Source of the DNA: Candidatus Methanomethylicaceae archaeon
GTDB lineage: Archaea > Thermoproteota > Methanomethylicia > Methanomethylicales > Methanomethylicaceae
Length of the DNA: 64,000 nucleotides
Reading direction: 5' to 3'
NCBI GenBank assembly: GCA_026414165.1
Contig: JAOAJN010000006.1
Span: forward strand, 1 to 64,000
The notes beneath the pieces were generated by a model that searched no databases, had not been told where the DNA came from, and was given only the letters and a program-made list of their open reading frames with translations. Both the position numbers and the translations under genes were made by a program. Of the stretch, positions 26,861-35,608 are shown piece by piece (within the stretch, counting starts at the first letter, position 1; each line of letters begins with the position of its first letter).

Positions 26861-26985
26861 TCGATCTAGCTTTTAAATGGTTTGGGCTTCGAATATGGTA
26901 TTGCATTTCTTTAAAATAGCTTGACAAAAAGGTATTTACACTTTAAAAACGATATACTTTCAGACCTTAAGTTGGAGTTGGTAAA

Positions 26986-28080
26986 ATGGGAAAAAGAACC
27001 GTACTTTACAAGGTTCATAGTGAAATGGGGCATATTGTGGAATTTGCGGGTTTTGATATGCCATTGTTTTACGTGGGCATATCCGAAGAAGTGATGAGTG
27101 TAAGGAACAAGGCAGGAGTGTTCGACGTAAGCCATATGGGCAGAGTTCTCTTCTCGGGAAAGGAGGCTGGCACTTTTTTGGACTTCGTTACATCCCAAGA
27201 GATCTCCAAATTGGAGCCCAACCAGGCTAGGTACGCATTGATCCTTAATGAGAATGGGGGCATAAAGGATGACATTATAGTGGTCAGAAGGGATGATGAG
27301 TCTTATTTGGTGGTTTGGAATGCGGCAAACAGGGATAAGAATATAGCTTGGGTGGAGGAGCACGCAAAAAGTTTTGATGTGGAAATAAAGAATATATCTG
27401 ATAAAAGTTTTATGATTGCCCTTCAGGGACCATATTCGGAGACTATTTTGCAGCAGATATGTGATAGAAAATTGGATGTTTTGAAGAGGTTTAGGGGCAC
27501 CGAGGGTTATGTCAAGGCGGCAAAATGCCTAATAACCAGGACAGGGTATACGGGCGAGGATGGGTTTGAGCTGATTTCCGAAGATATTGAGATGGCTGAG
27601 GATATTTGGAGGAATCTCATCTCTTTGGGTGCCACCCCAGCAGGGCTGGGTGCTAGAGATGTCCTCAGGATCGAGGCAGGATTGCCGCTCTACGGACACG
27701 AGATAAACGAAGAGATTAACCCATTCGAGGCAGGGCTCGAGTTTGCCGTGAAGCTTCAGAAAGGAGATTTTATTGGAAAGGTCGCTCTGGAAAGGCTCAA
27801 GGATGCCATTGTAAGAAAGAGGATGGGAATAAAAATGACAGGGAAGGGCATACCAAGAGAGGGATACAAGGTTTATTCGGCAGATAAGGAGATAGGGTTT
27901 GTGACGAGCGGAACCTACTCTCCAACTATAAATCTCGGGATAGCCATGGCATACTTACCAGTAGGTGTAAAGTTGGGGGAGGAGGTAATAGTTAAGATCA
28001 GAGGCCGTGATGAGAAGGGAGTTGTTTCAGATTTCCCCTTCTATGATACTGAGATTTATGGGTGGAGGAGGAAGAAGTAG
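26986..28080 (+). CDS. gcvT: Aminomethyltransferase, glycine cleavage T protein
   Basis: The T protein transfers the aminomethyl carbon of glycine to a tetrahydropterin. This 364-residue protein has FAGFDMPLFYVGISEE, AGVFDVSHMGRV near residue 45, SFMIALQGP near 136, RTGYTGEDGFEL near 182 and ARDVLRIEAGLPLYGHEI near 222. All are family hallmarks. No gcvH or gcvP lies in the window. A TTTAAAAA box at about 26941-26949 and the ATG at 26986 fit a short leader. Confidence 0.94.
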   Translation: MGKRTVLYKVHSEMGHIVEFAGFDMPLFYVGISEEVMSVRNKAGVFDVSHMGRVLFSGKEAGTFLDFVTSQEISKLEPNQARYALILNENGGIKDDIIVVRRDDESYLVVWNAANRDKNIAWVEEHAKSFDVEIKNISDKSFMIALQGPYSETILQQICDRKLDVLKRFRGTEGYVKAAKCLITRTGYTGEDGFELISEDIEMAEDIWRNLISLGATPAGLGARDVLRIEAGLPLYGHEINEEINPFEAGLEFAVKLQKGDFIGKVALERLKDAIVRKRMGIKMTGKGIPREGYKVYSADKEIGFVTSGTYSPTINLGIAMAYLPVGVKLGEEVIVKIRGRDEKGVVSDFPFYDTEIYGWRRKK

Positions 28081-28198
28081 AGGAATAATTAGAGGAAGAG
28101 GCTTAAGTTATAGGTAAATTATGTAGGACTAGTATAAGCCATATAGGCAATAGGCAGGTTTATCAAAAGCGAGCCGTATTTTATGAAAGAAGGTGTGT

Positions 28199-28618
28199 AT
28201 GTTGAACATAACTATAAACTTGAGCCATATTTCTGGAGAGAAGCTCATGGAGGCCGGAGGGACCACCAATATTCAGATAACCACCAACATAAGCGTTGTT
28301 AAACTTACACCAATCAACGATAGCCTTGAGTGTAGTTTTATATTCAATGTAAATTACAACCCTGCTGTTGCGACCCTGACGATAAAAGGTGTAGCTAAGG
28401 TGACGGGTGATAAAAAGGAACTTGAGGAGATCAAGAAGTCCTTCGAAGGTAAAAGGATGCTTCCATCCCCGTTATTGCAGACTATAGCAAATGTATCTTT
28501 CATTGAAGGGGTTATACTCGCCAGGTCACTCAACATACCGCCGCCATTACCGCTTCCGACGATTCCACAACCACCTGAAAGTAAGGAAGGTTCTGTGAGA
28601 CCTAGTTACATAGCCTGA
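28199..28618 (+). CDS. Archaeal SecB-fold-like protein of unknown function
   Basis: This 139-residue protein has two strand-rich parts, SLECSFIFNVNYNPAVATLTIKG, an acidic link and a helix (SPLLQTIANVSFIEGVILA), and a Pro-rich tail (PPPLPLPTIPQPP). The pattern of Y-x-P-x-V-A-x-L-x-I-K-G followed by a D-K-K-E-L-E-E-I helix resembles a widespread archaeal family with a SecB-like fold, and a chaperone role is possible. Starts at GTG 28193 and ATG 28199 are both open. Stands alone. Confidence 0.6.
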   Translation: MLNITINLSHISGEKLMEAGGTTNIQITTNISVVKLTPINDSLECSFIFNVNYNPAVATLTIKGVAKVTGDKKELEEIKKSFEGKRMLPSPLLQTIANVSFIEGVILARSLNIPPPLPLPTIPQPPESKEGSVRPSYIA

Positions 28619-28774
28619 GGATACCTCCGGAATGGCTTTTGTTTCCTCCTAAGTCAAATGCTATAAAGATATTGATCCAAATCAGAAAACACCACCTAAA
28701 ATTCTGAACATATGTCTTAAATGCCATGAAAGCTCTTATAAATAGCGTCACCATAAGTACTTGAGGAGAACTTT

Positions 28775-28933
28775 ATGAAAGTAAAAGTGGCTGTTGATGG
28801 AAGGGAGATACCGCTCAATGAATTTGTTAACCAGATACTAGGCGGCATGATCTCAGGAGCAGTTATGACGTTAAAGGGCGTTAACAAGGAGTGGGAGACA
28901 ATAGAAATCAGGGTAGAAAGGAATAACACTTAA
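28775..28933 (+). CDS. Small conserved archaeal protein, 52 residues
   Basis: The frame encodes MKVKVAVDGREIPLNEF, a helix FVNQILGGMISGAVMTLKGV, and a closing strand ETIEIRVER. Small archaeal proteins of this layout (strand, PLN-F, helix, strand) are common and uncharacterised. A GAGGAG ribosome site at 28763-28768 and a CTTATAAATA box at 28735-28744 support a real gene. It stands alone between intergenic regions; 28934-29103 shows no gene. Confidence 0.75.
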   Translation: MKVKVAVDGREIPLNEFVNQILGGMISGAVMTLKGVNKEWETIEIRVERNNT

Positions 28934-29103
28934 CTTAAACTTCTTAAGGCATCATATATCATAAATTTTTACCATTTAATAGGAATGGCGGTCTTCACTT
29001 TTTAAAGTCGTTAGCGGCTTGGATAAATGCGAGTCAAAGGATAGACGAGTGAAGAGGAATTAAAAGTAGGAGATAACTTGTTCTACGTTGCCAGTCCCAA
29101 AGT

Positions 29104-29646
29104 TTAACCCTTGGCAAAGACCGACAAGTAGATCTCTGCAAAGGCTTCGCGCTTTGCTTTACAAATTGGACAAATGTAGGGGGGCTCTTCTCGGAAGGCT
29201 ACATAGCCACACTGTTTACAATACCAAAATTTCATACCATCAATCGCCTCCATAACTCTCTCTTCCTTTTTAACTTCATGGGCGGGTTCTTTGGTTGTGC
29301 GACCGCTTAGTGCCCTTTCGATGAGCTTGCTGGGCCTGCGCTCGGGCACTGGTTGGAGCTTTTTCTTTCCTTCGTATACCTCTTTGCTTACGAAGAGGCC
29401 GCAGTAGCAGGCACCAAACTCCTCAACATCTATGTCCCTGTAATCGCAAGGGCATATGATGTCCTTATCGAGATCAAAGATCCCGGTGGCATATCTACAA
29501 GGACAAGAAGGATAGCCATATCGTTCCTCATTAGTTCTTAGACCCTCAAGCAGGTCGTTTAGGAAATAGGAGTCAGGGTTCAGCTTGTAGCCCCTAGATT
29601 CAGCGTCCATCTCTACCCTTCTTCTTACTTCCTCCAACGAGGTCAA
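29104..29646 (-). CDS. Ferredoxin:thioredoxin reductase catalytic-subunit-like domain fused to rubredoxin
   Basis: Residues 1-95 carry the FTR cysteine set: CPC, 14 residues, CPC, 12 residues, CYC. Plant FTR has CHC at the last position, so the histidine near the active-site disulfide is replaced by tyrosine. Residues about 140-180 form a rubredoxin-like domain (CKQCGYVAF...CPICKAKREAF). FTR reduces thioredoxin-type disulfides with a 4Fe-4S cluster; the rubredoxin domain could be its electron donor. The TTG start overlaps the stop of the upstream glutaredoxin-like gene, a likely substrate. Confidence 0.85.
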   Translation of the reverse strand: MTSLEEVRRRVEMDAESRGYKLNPDSYFLNDLLEGLRTNEERYGYPSCPCRYATGIFDLDKDIICPCDYRDIDVEEFGACYCGLFVSKEVYEGKKKLQPVPERRPSKLIERALSGRTTKEPAHEVKKEERVMEAIDGMKFWYCKQCGYVAFREEPPYICPICKAKREAFAEIYLSVFAKG

Positions 29647-29930
29647 GCCAGAGCACCATTTATCTGGTCTTCTCTAAAGCCAGTAATCATCACTTTATCG
29701 TCAATTATTATCAGAGGGAATTGTAGCGGGACGCCTCTACTAGTGATTTCGGCTTTAACTTTTTCCAAATCCTCTTTCGAAAGGAGGTCTACATCCACAT
29801 ATTCATACTCAACATCTTTGTCTTTAAGGAACTGTTTAGTCTTTTTACACCATGCACATGTGCTGAGGGCGTAGACAAAGACCTTATGCTTCTTATTATT
29901 TCCCGGCACTTTTTGGATTTTCATAATCAA
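29643..29930 (-). CDS. Glutaredoxin/NrdH-like thiol protein
   Basis: This 95-residue thioredoxin-fold protein has the redox pair CAWC near residues 25-28 and a cis-proline region in VPLQFPLIII near 68. It is small, with no other domain. It overlaps the start of the FTR-rubredoxin gene (TTGA), so the two are made together and probably react with each other. The ATG at 29930 is followed by another in-frame ATG at 29924. The 29931-30144 gap upstream contains no gene I can support. Confidence 0.88.
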   Translation of the reverse strand: MIMKIQKVPGNNKKHKVFVYALSTCAWCKKTKQFLKDKDVEYEYVDVDLLSKEDLEKVKAEITSRGVPLQFPLIIIDDKVMITGFREDQINGALA

Positions 29931-30144
29931 TAATATGGTTTAAAGGAGTATTTTTGGATTTCTTGGGAAAATACCATTAGCTTTAGCATACTATGAGAGT
30001 GAGTCCAAGATGTTAGAAGGGACTTTCTGAGCTAAATTTATGAGTCTGTGCCCCTCGATTTGGTTTTGTGAGCGGCGGTTTAGCTCAATGCCATTATGAA
30101 TGTTGGATCAATAAAATTTTGAATTTTTGAGATTTGGTAAGAGA

Positions 30145-31209
30145 TTATGACTTGATTTCGAGTTTGTAAAGTCTTCTCCTGAACCAAAATGCCACATTTA
30201 CCAAGGAGATCATAACCGGAACTTCTATAAGGGGACCGATCACCGTCGCAAAGGCCTCCTTTGAGGCAAGACCGAATACAGATACTGCAACCGCTATTGC
30301 AAGTTCAAAGTTATTGCTTGCTGCAGTGAAGGAGAGTGCAGTAACACGTTTGTAATCAAGACCTGAACGGTGGCCCACCAAGAACGAAAGGAGGAACATT
30401 ATTATGAAGTAGGATAGGAGGGGCATAGCGATCATTGCAACATCCAATGGGAGCGTGACGATATATTCGCCCTTCAGTGAGAACATCACTATTATGGTGA
30501 ATAGAAGGGCGAAGAGGGATGTCGGACCAAGCTTGGGCATCAGAACCCTGTCGTACCATTCTCGACCTTTGCTCTTTAGGAAGTAAAAGCGCGTGATCAT
30601 CCCGCCGAAGAAGGGTATACCCAAGTAAATCAGAACAGAGGTGGCTATGTCAATAAGAGAGATCTGGACCACCGTGCCACTCCCCGCGATCCATGAGCTT
30701 ACAAGTGTGATGTAGAAGTATGCATAAACAGAGTAAAATGCGATCTGAAATACCGAGTTCAATGCAACGAGTATGGCAGCCCACTCATTGTCTCCTTCAG
30801 CCAAGTCGTTCCAAACTATGACCATGGCTATGCACCTAGCAAGCCCAACGAGTATGATGCCGTTTCTGAACTCGGGGAACGGTGCAAGGAAGATCCAAGC
30901 CAAGACAAACATCAGAAAAGGACCCACCAAGTAATTCAGTATGAGGGACTCTGTTAGCATGATCTTTGATCCCTTCGCGGTCACGATTTTTCTGAGCTCC
31001 TCGTATCGGACCTTGGCAAGCGGAGGGTACATCATCCATATTAGACCTATAGCTATCGGAATAGAGGTAGTCCCAATACTCATCTTTCCTAAGAGATCTG
31101 CTACGCCAGGGAAAACATAACCCAAACCAATACCAATTACCATTGCTAAAAAGATCCATAGAGTCAAAAACCGGCTCAGTATTGGAAGCCCAGATTTTGG
31201 GTTGCCCAA
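30145..31209 (-). CDS. acr3: ACR3-type arsenite efflux permease
   Basis: ACR3 exports arsenite through ten membrane segments. Visible features are VIGIGLGYVFPG, GLIWMMYPPLAKVRYEEL, and GLARCIAMVIVWNDLAEGDNE with the essential cysteine of segment 4. The open frame extends to 31332, into arsR. I place the start at the TTG at 31209 because AGGAGGATC precedes it by five bases and the first membrane segment follows directly, giving 354 residues. It is divergent from arsR with a palindromic operator between them. Confidence 0.9.
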   Translation of the reverse strand: MGNPKSGLPILSRFLTLWIFLAMVIGIGLGYVFPGVADLLGKMSIGTTSIPIAIGLIWMMYPPLAKVRYEELRKIVTAKGSKIMLTESLILNYLVGPFLMFVLAWIFLAPFPEFRNGIILVGLARCIAMVIVWNDLAEGDNEWAAILVALNSVFQIAFYSVYAYFYITLVSSWIAGSGTVVQISLIDIATSVLIYLGIPFFGGMITRFYFLKSKGREWYDRVLMPKLGPTSLFALLFTIIVMFSLKGEYIVTLPLDVAMIAMPLLSYFIIMFLLSFLVGHRSGLDYKRVTALSFTAASNNFELAIAVAVSVFGLASKEAFATVIGPLIEVPVMISLVNVAFWFRRRLYKLEIKS

Positions 31210-31248
31210 AGATGATCCTCCTAAAATTAATTCATGGATTACAATTTT

Positions 31249-31268
31249 TAGATATAAAAGTATATCTA
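31249..31268. promoter_or_regulatory. Candidate ArsR operator overlapping TATA box
   Basis: TAGATATAAAAGTATATCTA is a perfect inverted repeat with 8-base arms and a 4-base centre, in the 82-base gap between acr3 and arsR. Its centre doubles as a TATA-like element for both directions. A bound ArsR dimer would block both promoters until arsenite releases it, the usual logic of such pairs. Confidence 0.65.
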
Positions 31269-31291
31269 TCGCTTTGAGCGCATAATCAATT

Positions 31292-31630
31292 ATGGACAAG
31301 AGCGTCTTGGAGCAAAGAGCAAATTTGTTCAAGGCAATGGCAGATCCTGTCAGGCTACAGATCTTAGAGTTTTTGAAGGATGGTGAGAAGTGCGTCTGTG
31401 AAATTATACCATTTATCTGCAGGTCTCAGTCCACGACTTCCAAGAATCTAGACATATTGTATAGAGCAGGTATACTAGAGAGGAGAGAGAACGGGCGTCG
31501 GACTCTTTACAAAATAAAGAGTCCTAAAGTGCTAGAGCTCCTCAATCTGACGGATTCTTTGTTAGTTGACTGGCTGTCCACATATGCAAAGACTGTAGAA
31601 TATTTGGGATTGCAAAAATCAAGTAAATAA
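31292..31630 (+). CDS. arsR: ArsR-family arsenite-responsive repressor
   Basis: This 112-residue winged-helix repressor has ADPVRLQILEFL near residue 17, the metal-site motif EKCVCEII (C34 and C36) in helix 3, with a further cysteine at 43, and the DNA-reading helix RSQSTTSKNLDILYRAGILERRENGR. The C-x-C pair matches arsenite sensors of the ELCVCDL type. It is divergent from acr3 and probably represses both genes through the palindrome at 31249-31268. Confidence 0.92.
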   Translation: MDKSVLEQRANLFKAMADPVRLQILEFLKDGEKCVCEIIPFICRSQSTTSKNLDILYRAGILERRENGRRTLYKIKSPKVLELLNLTDSLLVDWLSTYAKTVEYLGLQKSSK

Positions 31631-31705
31631 ATGCTGATACAAGCAAAAAATAAAAAATAAGTTTATGAATAACTGTTCCTTTTAAAGACCAGCCGGCGAT
31701 AGGCG

Positions 31706-32668
31706 ATGATGATTGAAACTTTCGGCATAACAAAAGTCTTCAAAACATTGGTTGCAGTAGACCACATAGACCTCTCCGTGGAGGATGGAGAGATCTTTGG
31801 GCTATTGGGACCGAACGGCGCGGGCAAGACGACTCTGCTATCAATGCTTGCTACGATACTCAGACCAACGGAGGGCAATGCGAAGGTCAATAGTTATGAC
31901 ATCATTAATCAGCCATCGAGAGTCAGAAAGTCGATAGGGATGGTCTTTCAGGCTCCGAGCTCTGATGAGCTTCTTACTGGATGGGAGAACTTATACTTGC
32001 ATGCCATGATGTACGGCGTTCCCTCTGAAGTTAGGCGGTCAAGAATAGACGAAGTGTTAGAGCTTGTGGATCTGAAGGACAGGGCAAAGGACCTAGTGAA
32101 GACGTATTCAGGCGGTATGAGGAGGAGGCTCGAGCTCGCGAGGGGGCTACTCCACAAGCCAAAAGTCCTATTCTTGGATGAGCCAACCTTGGGATTGGAT
32201 CCCCAGACTAGGAGCCATATATGGGATTATATAAAGAGGCTATCAAAGGAGGAAGGGGTCACGATTCTGATTACGACACATTATATGGAAGAGGCAGATG
32301 CCCTCTGCGATAGGGTTGCCATAATAGACCACGGCAGAATAAAGGCGCTCGACTCTCCAGCAAATCTAAAGATGAGGGTAGGGAAGAGCATGATAAGGGC
32401 TAAGGTAAAGGAGCCCAACTTAGAAAAGATAAAGACTTTGCCGTATGTGAGCAGGGTTGAGGCAAAAGATGGGGACGTTATAATAATACTATCGGAGGTG
32501 GGGGCGCACATTCAGGAAGTTCTATGCAATATCGGAGAGGCGTCCTTTGTGGAGTTGAGAGAGCCGACCCTGAACGACGTATTTTTGCAACTGACGGGGA
32601 GGGGTATAAGGGATGAGTCGGCAGAAGGTTGGGAGGATAAGTTAATTCAGGTGAGGCAGAATGGGTGA
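31706..32668 (+). CDS. ABC-2 type exporter, ATP-binding subunit
   Basis: This 320-residue ATPase has Walker A GPNGAGKTT near residue 36, the signature YSGGMRRRLELARG near 136, Walker B VLFLDEPTLGLD and the H-loop TTHYMEEAD. A C-terminal extension of about 90 residues (VGKSMIRAKVKEP...) is typical of the DrrA/NodI subfamily. It overlaps the permease gene by 8 bases. The substrate is unknown; drug, lipid or polysaccharide export is possible. Confidence 0.9.
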   Translation: MMIETFGITKVFKTLVAVDHIDLSVEDGEIFGLLGPNGAGKTTLLSMLATILRPTEGNAKVNSYDIINQPSRVRKSIGMVFQAPSSDELLTGWENLYLHAMMYGVPSEVRRSRIDEVLELVDLKDRAKDLVKTYSGGMRRRLELARGLLHKPKVLFLDEPTLGLDPQTRSHIWDYIKRLSKEEGVTILITTHYMEEADALCDRVAIIDHGRIKALDSPANLKMRVGKSMIRAKVKEPNLEKIKTLPYVSRVEAKDGDVIIILSEVGAHIQEVLCNIGEASFVELREPTLNDVFLQLTGRGIRDESAEGWEDKLIQVRQNG

Positions 32669-33407
32669 GCTTTCAGGACTTTATGCACTCTGGTATCGAG
32701 AGGTGAAAGTATTCCTTAGGGAGAGATCCAGGATAATATCATCAATTGTGAATCCAATTATTTGGTTGATCGCCTTTGGTGGAGGGCTGGGTTCAACCAT
32801 ATCCTTCGGGGGCGCAGACTACCAGACGTTCATATTCCCAGGAGTGCTGATGCTCACAGTGCTCTTCACCTCAATATTCTTTGGCCTCTACATAGTATGG
32901 GACAAAAGGATGGATTTTTTCAAGGAGGTAATGGTAGCGCCCCTTAGTAGACTAACGCTCTTCACCGGTAAGATGATGGGAGGGTGCACCGATTCGCTAT
33001 TACAGGGGTCGTTTCTAATAGTGATTGGGGTTTTCTTCAACATTAATTATACGCCATACTCCCTTATTGTGGTAATTCTCTTCTTGCTATTCCTCTCCGC
33101 CGCCACAACGAGCTTGGGGTTGGCAATAGGGGCACAGATGAGTAGTTTTGAAGGATTCGGTCTTATTCAGAGCTTTGTAATAATGCCACTCTTCTTCCTC
33201 TCGGGCGCACTATATCCGCTAGAGAATCTCCCGGCTTGGTTGCTTTTTGTGACTAGGATTAATCCCTTAACTTACATAGTGGATGGTATGAGAGGGGCGC
33301 TATTGGGGCTTAATCATTTCCCGATCTGGATAGATCTCGGAGTTGCACTGGTATTCATGATCACCATGATTATTGCAGGCACTGTGAGCTTTATGAGAAT
33401 GCACTGA
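32661..33407 (+). CDS. ABC-2 type exporter, permease subunit
   Basis: This 248-residue membrane protein has six hydrophobic segments. It begins with the cytoplasmic LYALWYREVKVFLRERSRI and has the ABC-2 features FPGVLMLTVLF, FFLSGALYPLENLPAWL and INPLTYIVDGMRGAL. It is translationally coupled to its ATPase by overlap. The next gene, an FAD reductase, begins 20 bases later and may be on the same message, though a functional link is not evident. Confidence 0.9.
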   Translation: MGELSGLYALWYREVKVFLRERSRIISSIVNPIIWLIAFGGGLGSTISFGGADYQTFIFPGVLMLTVLFTSIFFGLYIVWDKRMDFFKEVMVAPLSRLTLFTGKMMGGCTDSLLQGSFLIVIGVFFNINYTPYSLIVVILFLLFLSAATTSLGLAIGAQMSSFEGFGLIQSFVIMPLFFLSGALYPLENLPAWLLFVTRINPLTYIVDGMRGALLGLNHFPIWIDLGVALVFMITMIIAGTVSFMRMH

Positions 33408-33427
33408 AAATAGGAAAGTGTGAATAT

Positions 33428-34123
33428 ATGAGGTACAAGGCAACTATAATTAGAGTTCTTAAAAGGGCCGAAGACATTAGAAGTTTTCAGTTCATTAAGC
33501 CGCGGGGGTTTGAGTTTTTACCTGGACAGTATTTGTTTGTTTCCGTACAAAAAAGTGGTAAAGCATTAACTAAGCCACTTTCTATAAGTAGCAGCCCCAC
33601 CGAGGATTTTTTAGAGGTCACAAAGAGGCTTACAGGACACGAGTTTTCGAACGCGATGACAGAACTCCGTGTTGGCGACGAGATTTATATCGACGGACCC
33701 AACGGTAGTTTCACCTTTATGGGAGAGTACCCAAAGGTGGGGATGCTGGCAGGCGGTATCGGAATAACGCCCCTAATAAGCATGATAAAGTATTGTACAC
33801 ATAAACAAGTTCAGTCAAGCATAATATTATTGTACGGAAACAGGTCTGAGGAGAATATACCATTTTTTGAGGAATTGAATCAATTAGCAAAGAACAACAA
33901 GAATTTCAGAGTCATTCATACGCTTTCCCGTGCCGGGGATTCTTGGAAGGGTAGGAGGGGACATGTGGACTCTGAAATGATCAAGGAGCATATACCTGAT
34001 TATGAAGAGAGGGTCTTCTATGTGTCAGGGCCTCCAGGACTTGTCAAGGACTGTACTCAGCATTTAAGATCCCTAGGGGTAAATGAGGAAAAGATCAAGA
34101 CAGAAAACTTCATTGGTTATTGA
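33428..34123 (+). CDS. Ferredoxin-NADP reductase-type flavoprotein
   Basis: This 231-residue flavoprotein has the FNR fold. The FAD-binding barrel shows FLPGQYLFVSV and LTKPLSISSSP (RxYS-type motif with KPLSISS). The NAD(P)-binding half starts at MLAGGIGITPLISMIKY and ends with VFYVSGPPGLVKD. There are no iron-sulfur cysteines, unlike PyrK or Hmp. It probably passes electrons between NAD(P)H and a small redox carrier. It overlaps the end of the convergent pyridine nucleotide-disulfide oxidoreductase gene by 7 bases. Confidence 0.85.
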   Translation: MRYKATIIRVLKRAEDIRSFQFIKPRGFEFLPGQYLFVSVQKSGKALTKPLSISSSPTEDFLEVTKRLTGHEFSNAMTELRVGDEIYIDGPNGSFTFMGEYPKVGMLAGGIGITPLISMIKYCTHKQVQSSIILLYGNRSEENIPFFEELNQLAKNNKNFRVIHTLSRAGDSWKGRRGHVDSEMIKEHIPDYEERVFYVSGPPGLVKDCTQHLRSLGVNEEKIKTENFIGY

Positions 34124-35499
34124 AGGGGCTTGAAGAGGTTTGCTGCGGCTCGATCTATGACTTCGGAGAGTGCAGGGTGAATGTGAACGACCTTCCTGAT
34201 GTTGTCCAAAGTTCCATCCCCACATTTCATCGCGACCAAGACCTCGTGTATTAGGACTGAGGCGTCGTGTCCAAGTATGTGACAACCAAGAATCTTCCCT
34301 GATTTTCGATCCACCAAGAACTTTACAAATCCCTCATCATCGCCAATCGCATTTCCCATACCAGTATCAGCGTACCTGTAGAAACCGATCAGATATTCAG
34401 CACCTTTAGATCTGAGCTCCTGCTCTGTCTTACCAACACCGGCTATCTGGGGGTTCGTGAAAACCGCGTGCGGTATTGCGGTATAGTCAACAGGCACCAT
34501 GGCATCGGGATTCATGATGTTATGATAGGCGTACTCAGCCTCTAGGTTTGCAGCATGTTTGAATTGATATCGTCCAATGATGTCTCCCAGTGCGAATATC
34601 CCGTCTACATTTGTCCTCAGGTACTCATCAACTATTATGAAGCCCCTGCTATCGGTCTTGACTCCGGTCCTCTCAAGATCAAGTAGGTCGGAGTTTGGAA
34701 CCCTACCTGCGGCTATTAGAAGTTGGTCAGAACTTATTACACGCTGCTCTTTGGTCTCTATATTCTCGACCTTGACCTCATAGATTCCGCCATTCCTTGA
34801 GACGCCTATGGGGGCGTGTCCTGTGAGGACATTGAATTTTTTAGAGAAGATATGCGTGAATTTTGATGATATTGATTCGTCCTCGTTCGGCAGTAGGATC
34901 TTTCTCCTCTGCACTATGTTAATATTGGCGCCTAATGAGCCGAAGAAATGTGCGAGCTCTGCGGCAATGTATCCTCCTCCCAGAATTGTGAGTGTTTGGG
35001 GCAGTGTCTCGAGTCGAAGGGCTTCATCACTGGTTATGTACCCGGATTCCTTCAACCCAGGTATATTCGGTACCTCGGGCCTACTACCCCCAGCAATGAG
35101 AATTTTTTCAGCGCGGATCCTCTCTCCATTAACTTCTAAGGTCTTCAGATCAACAAATCTGCCTACTCCCTTTAATAGAACAGGATTTGTTACTCTCCTC
35201 AGATTTCTTTCTATTTCTTGAGACTCTCTATCCACTTCATCCTTTACTCGCCGAACTATTCGCCTGAAGTCGATCTCAAAATCCTTTACATTAATGCCAA
35301 ATTTATGGGCACTTCTCAAAGCCTCCATTATATCAGCGCTGTGAATAAGCATCTTTGATGGGATGCAGCCTCTGTTTAGGCAAGTTCCGCCCAGTGGCCC
35401 TTTCTCTATTATAGCAACACTCTTTCCAGCTTGGGCGACAGCAACAGCCACATCCAGACCAGATCCGCTACCGATTACAATAAGATCGAATTCGCGCAA
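34117..35499 (-). CDS. Pyridine nucleotide-disulfide oxidoreductase (dihydrolipoyl dehydrogenase family)
   Basis: This 460-residue FAD enzyme has an N-terminal GSGSGLDVAVAVAQAG, the redox disulfide in GGTCLNRGCIPSKML near residues 37-51, a second dinucleotide loop ILGGGYIAAELA near 171, FALGDI near 305 and the C-terminal HIHPALSEVI with the catalytic His-Glu pair. The first loop, GSGSGLD, recalls mycothione-reductase-like members. No 2-oxoacid dehydrogenase complex genes are nearby, so lipoamide need not be its substrate. It is divergent from trxB. Confidence 0.87.
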   Translation of the reverse strand: MREFDLIVIGSGSGLDVAVAVAQAGKSVAIIEKGPLGGTCLNRGCIPSKMLIHSADIMEALRSAHKFGINVKDFEIDFRRIVRRVKDEVDRESQEIERNLRRVTNPVLLKGVGRFVDLKTLEVNGERIRAEKILIAGGSRPEVPNIPGLKESGYITSDEALRLETLPQTLTILGGGYIAAELAHFFGSLGANINIVQRRKILLPNEDESISSKFTHIFSKKFNVLTGHAPIGVSRNGGIYEVKVENIETKEQRVISSDQLLIAAGRVPNSDLLDLERTGVKTDSRGFIIVDEYLRTNVDGIFALGDIIGRYQFKHAANLEAEYAYHNIMNPDAMVPVDYTAIPHAVFTNPQIAGVGKTEQELRSKGAEYLIGFYRYADTGMGNAIGDDEGFVKFLVDRKSGKILGCHILGHDASVLIHEVLVAMKCGDGTLDNIRKVVHIHPALSEVIDRAAANLFKPLQ

Positions 35500-35608
35500 A
35501 ATTCTTCCCCATTTAAAAACTTCGTGCTAAATATATATGAATTGAGTAAGCCTATTCTATTAGCATTATTAATTCTATATCTAGAGGCATTATACGGAAG
35601 GAGGACCT

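Noticed and set aside
28934..29103. Possible C/D-box small RNA in the gap
   Set aside because: No clear paired C (RUGAUGA) and D (CUGA) boxes at the right spacing.
29931..30144. tRNA or other RNA gene in the gap
   Set aside because: No T-arm GTTCRA-like core and no acceptor-stem complementarity could be found.
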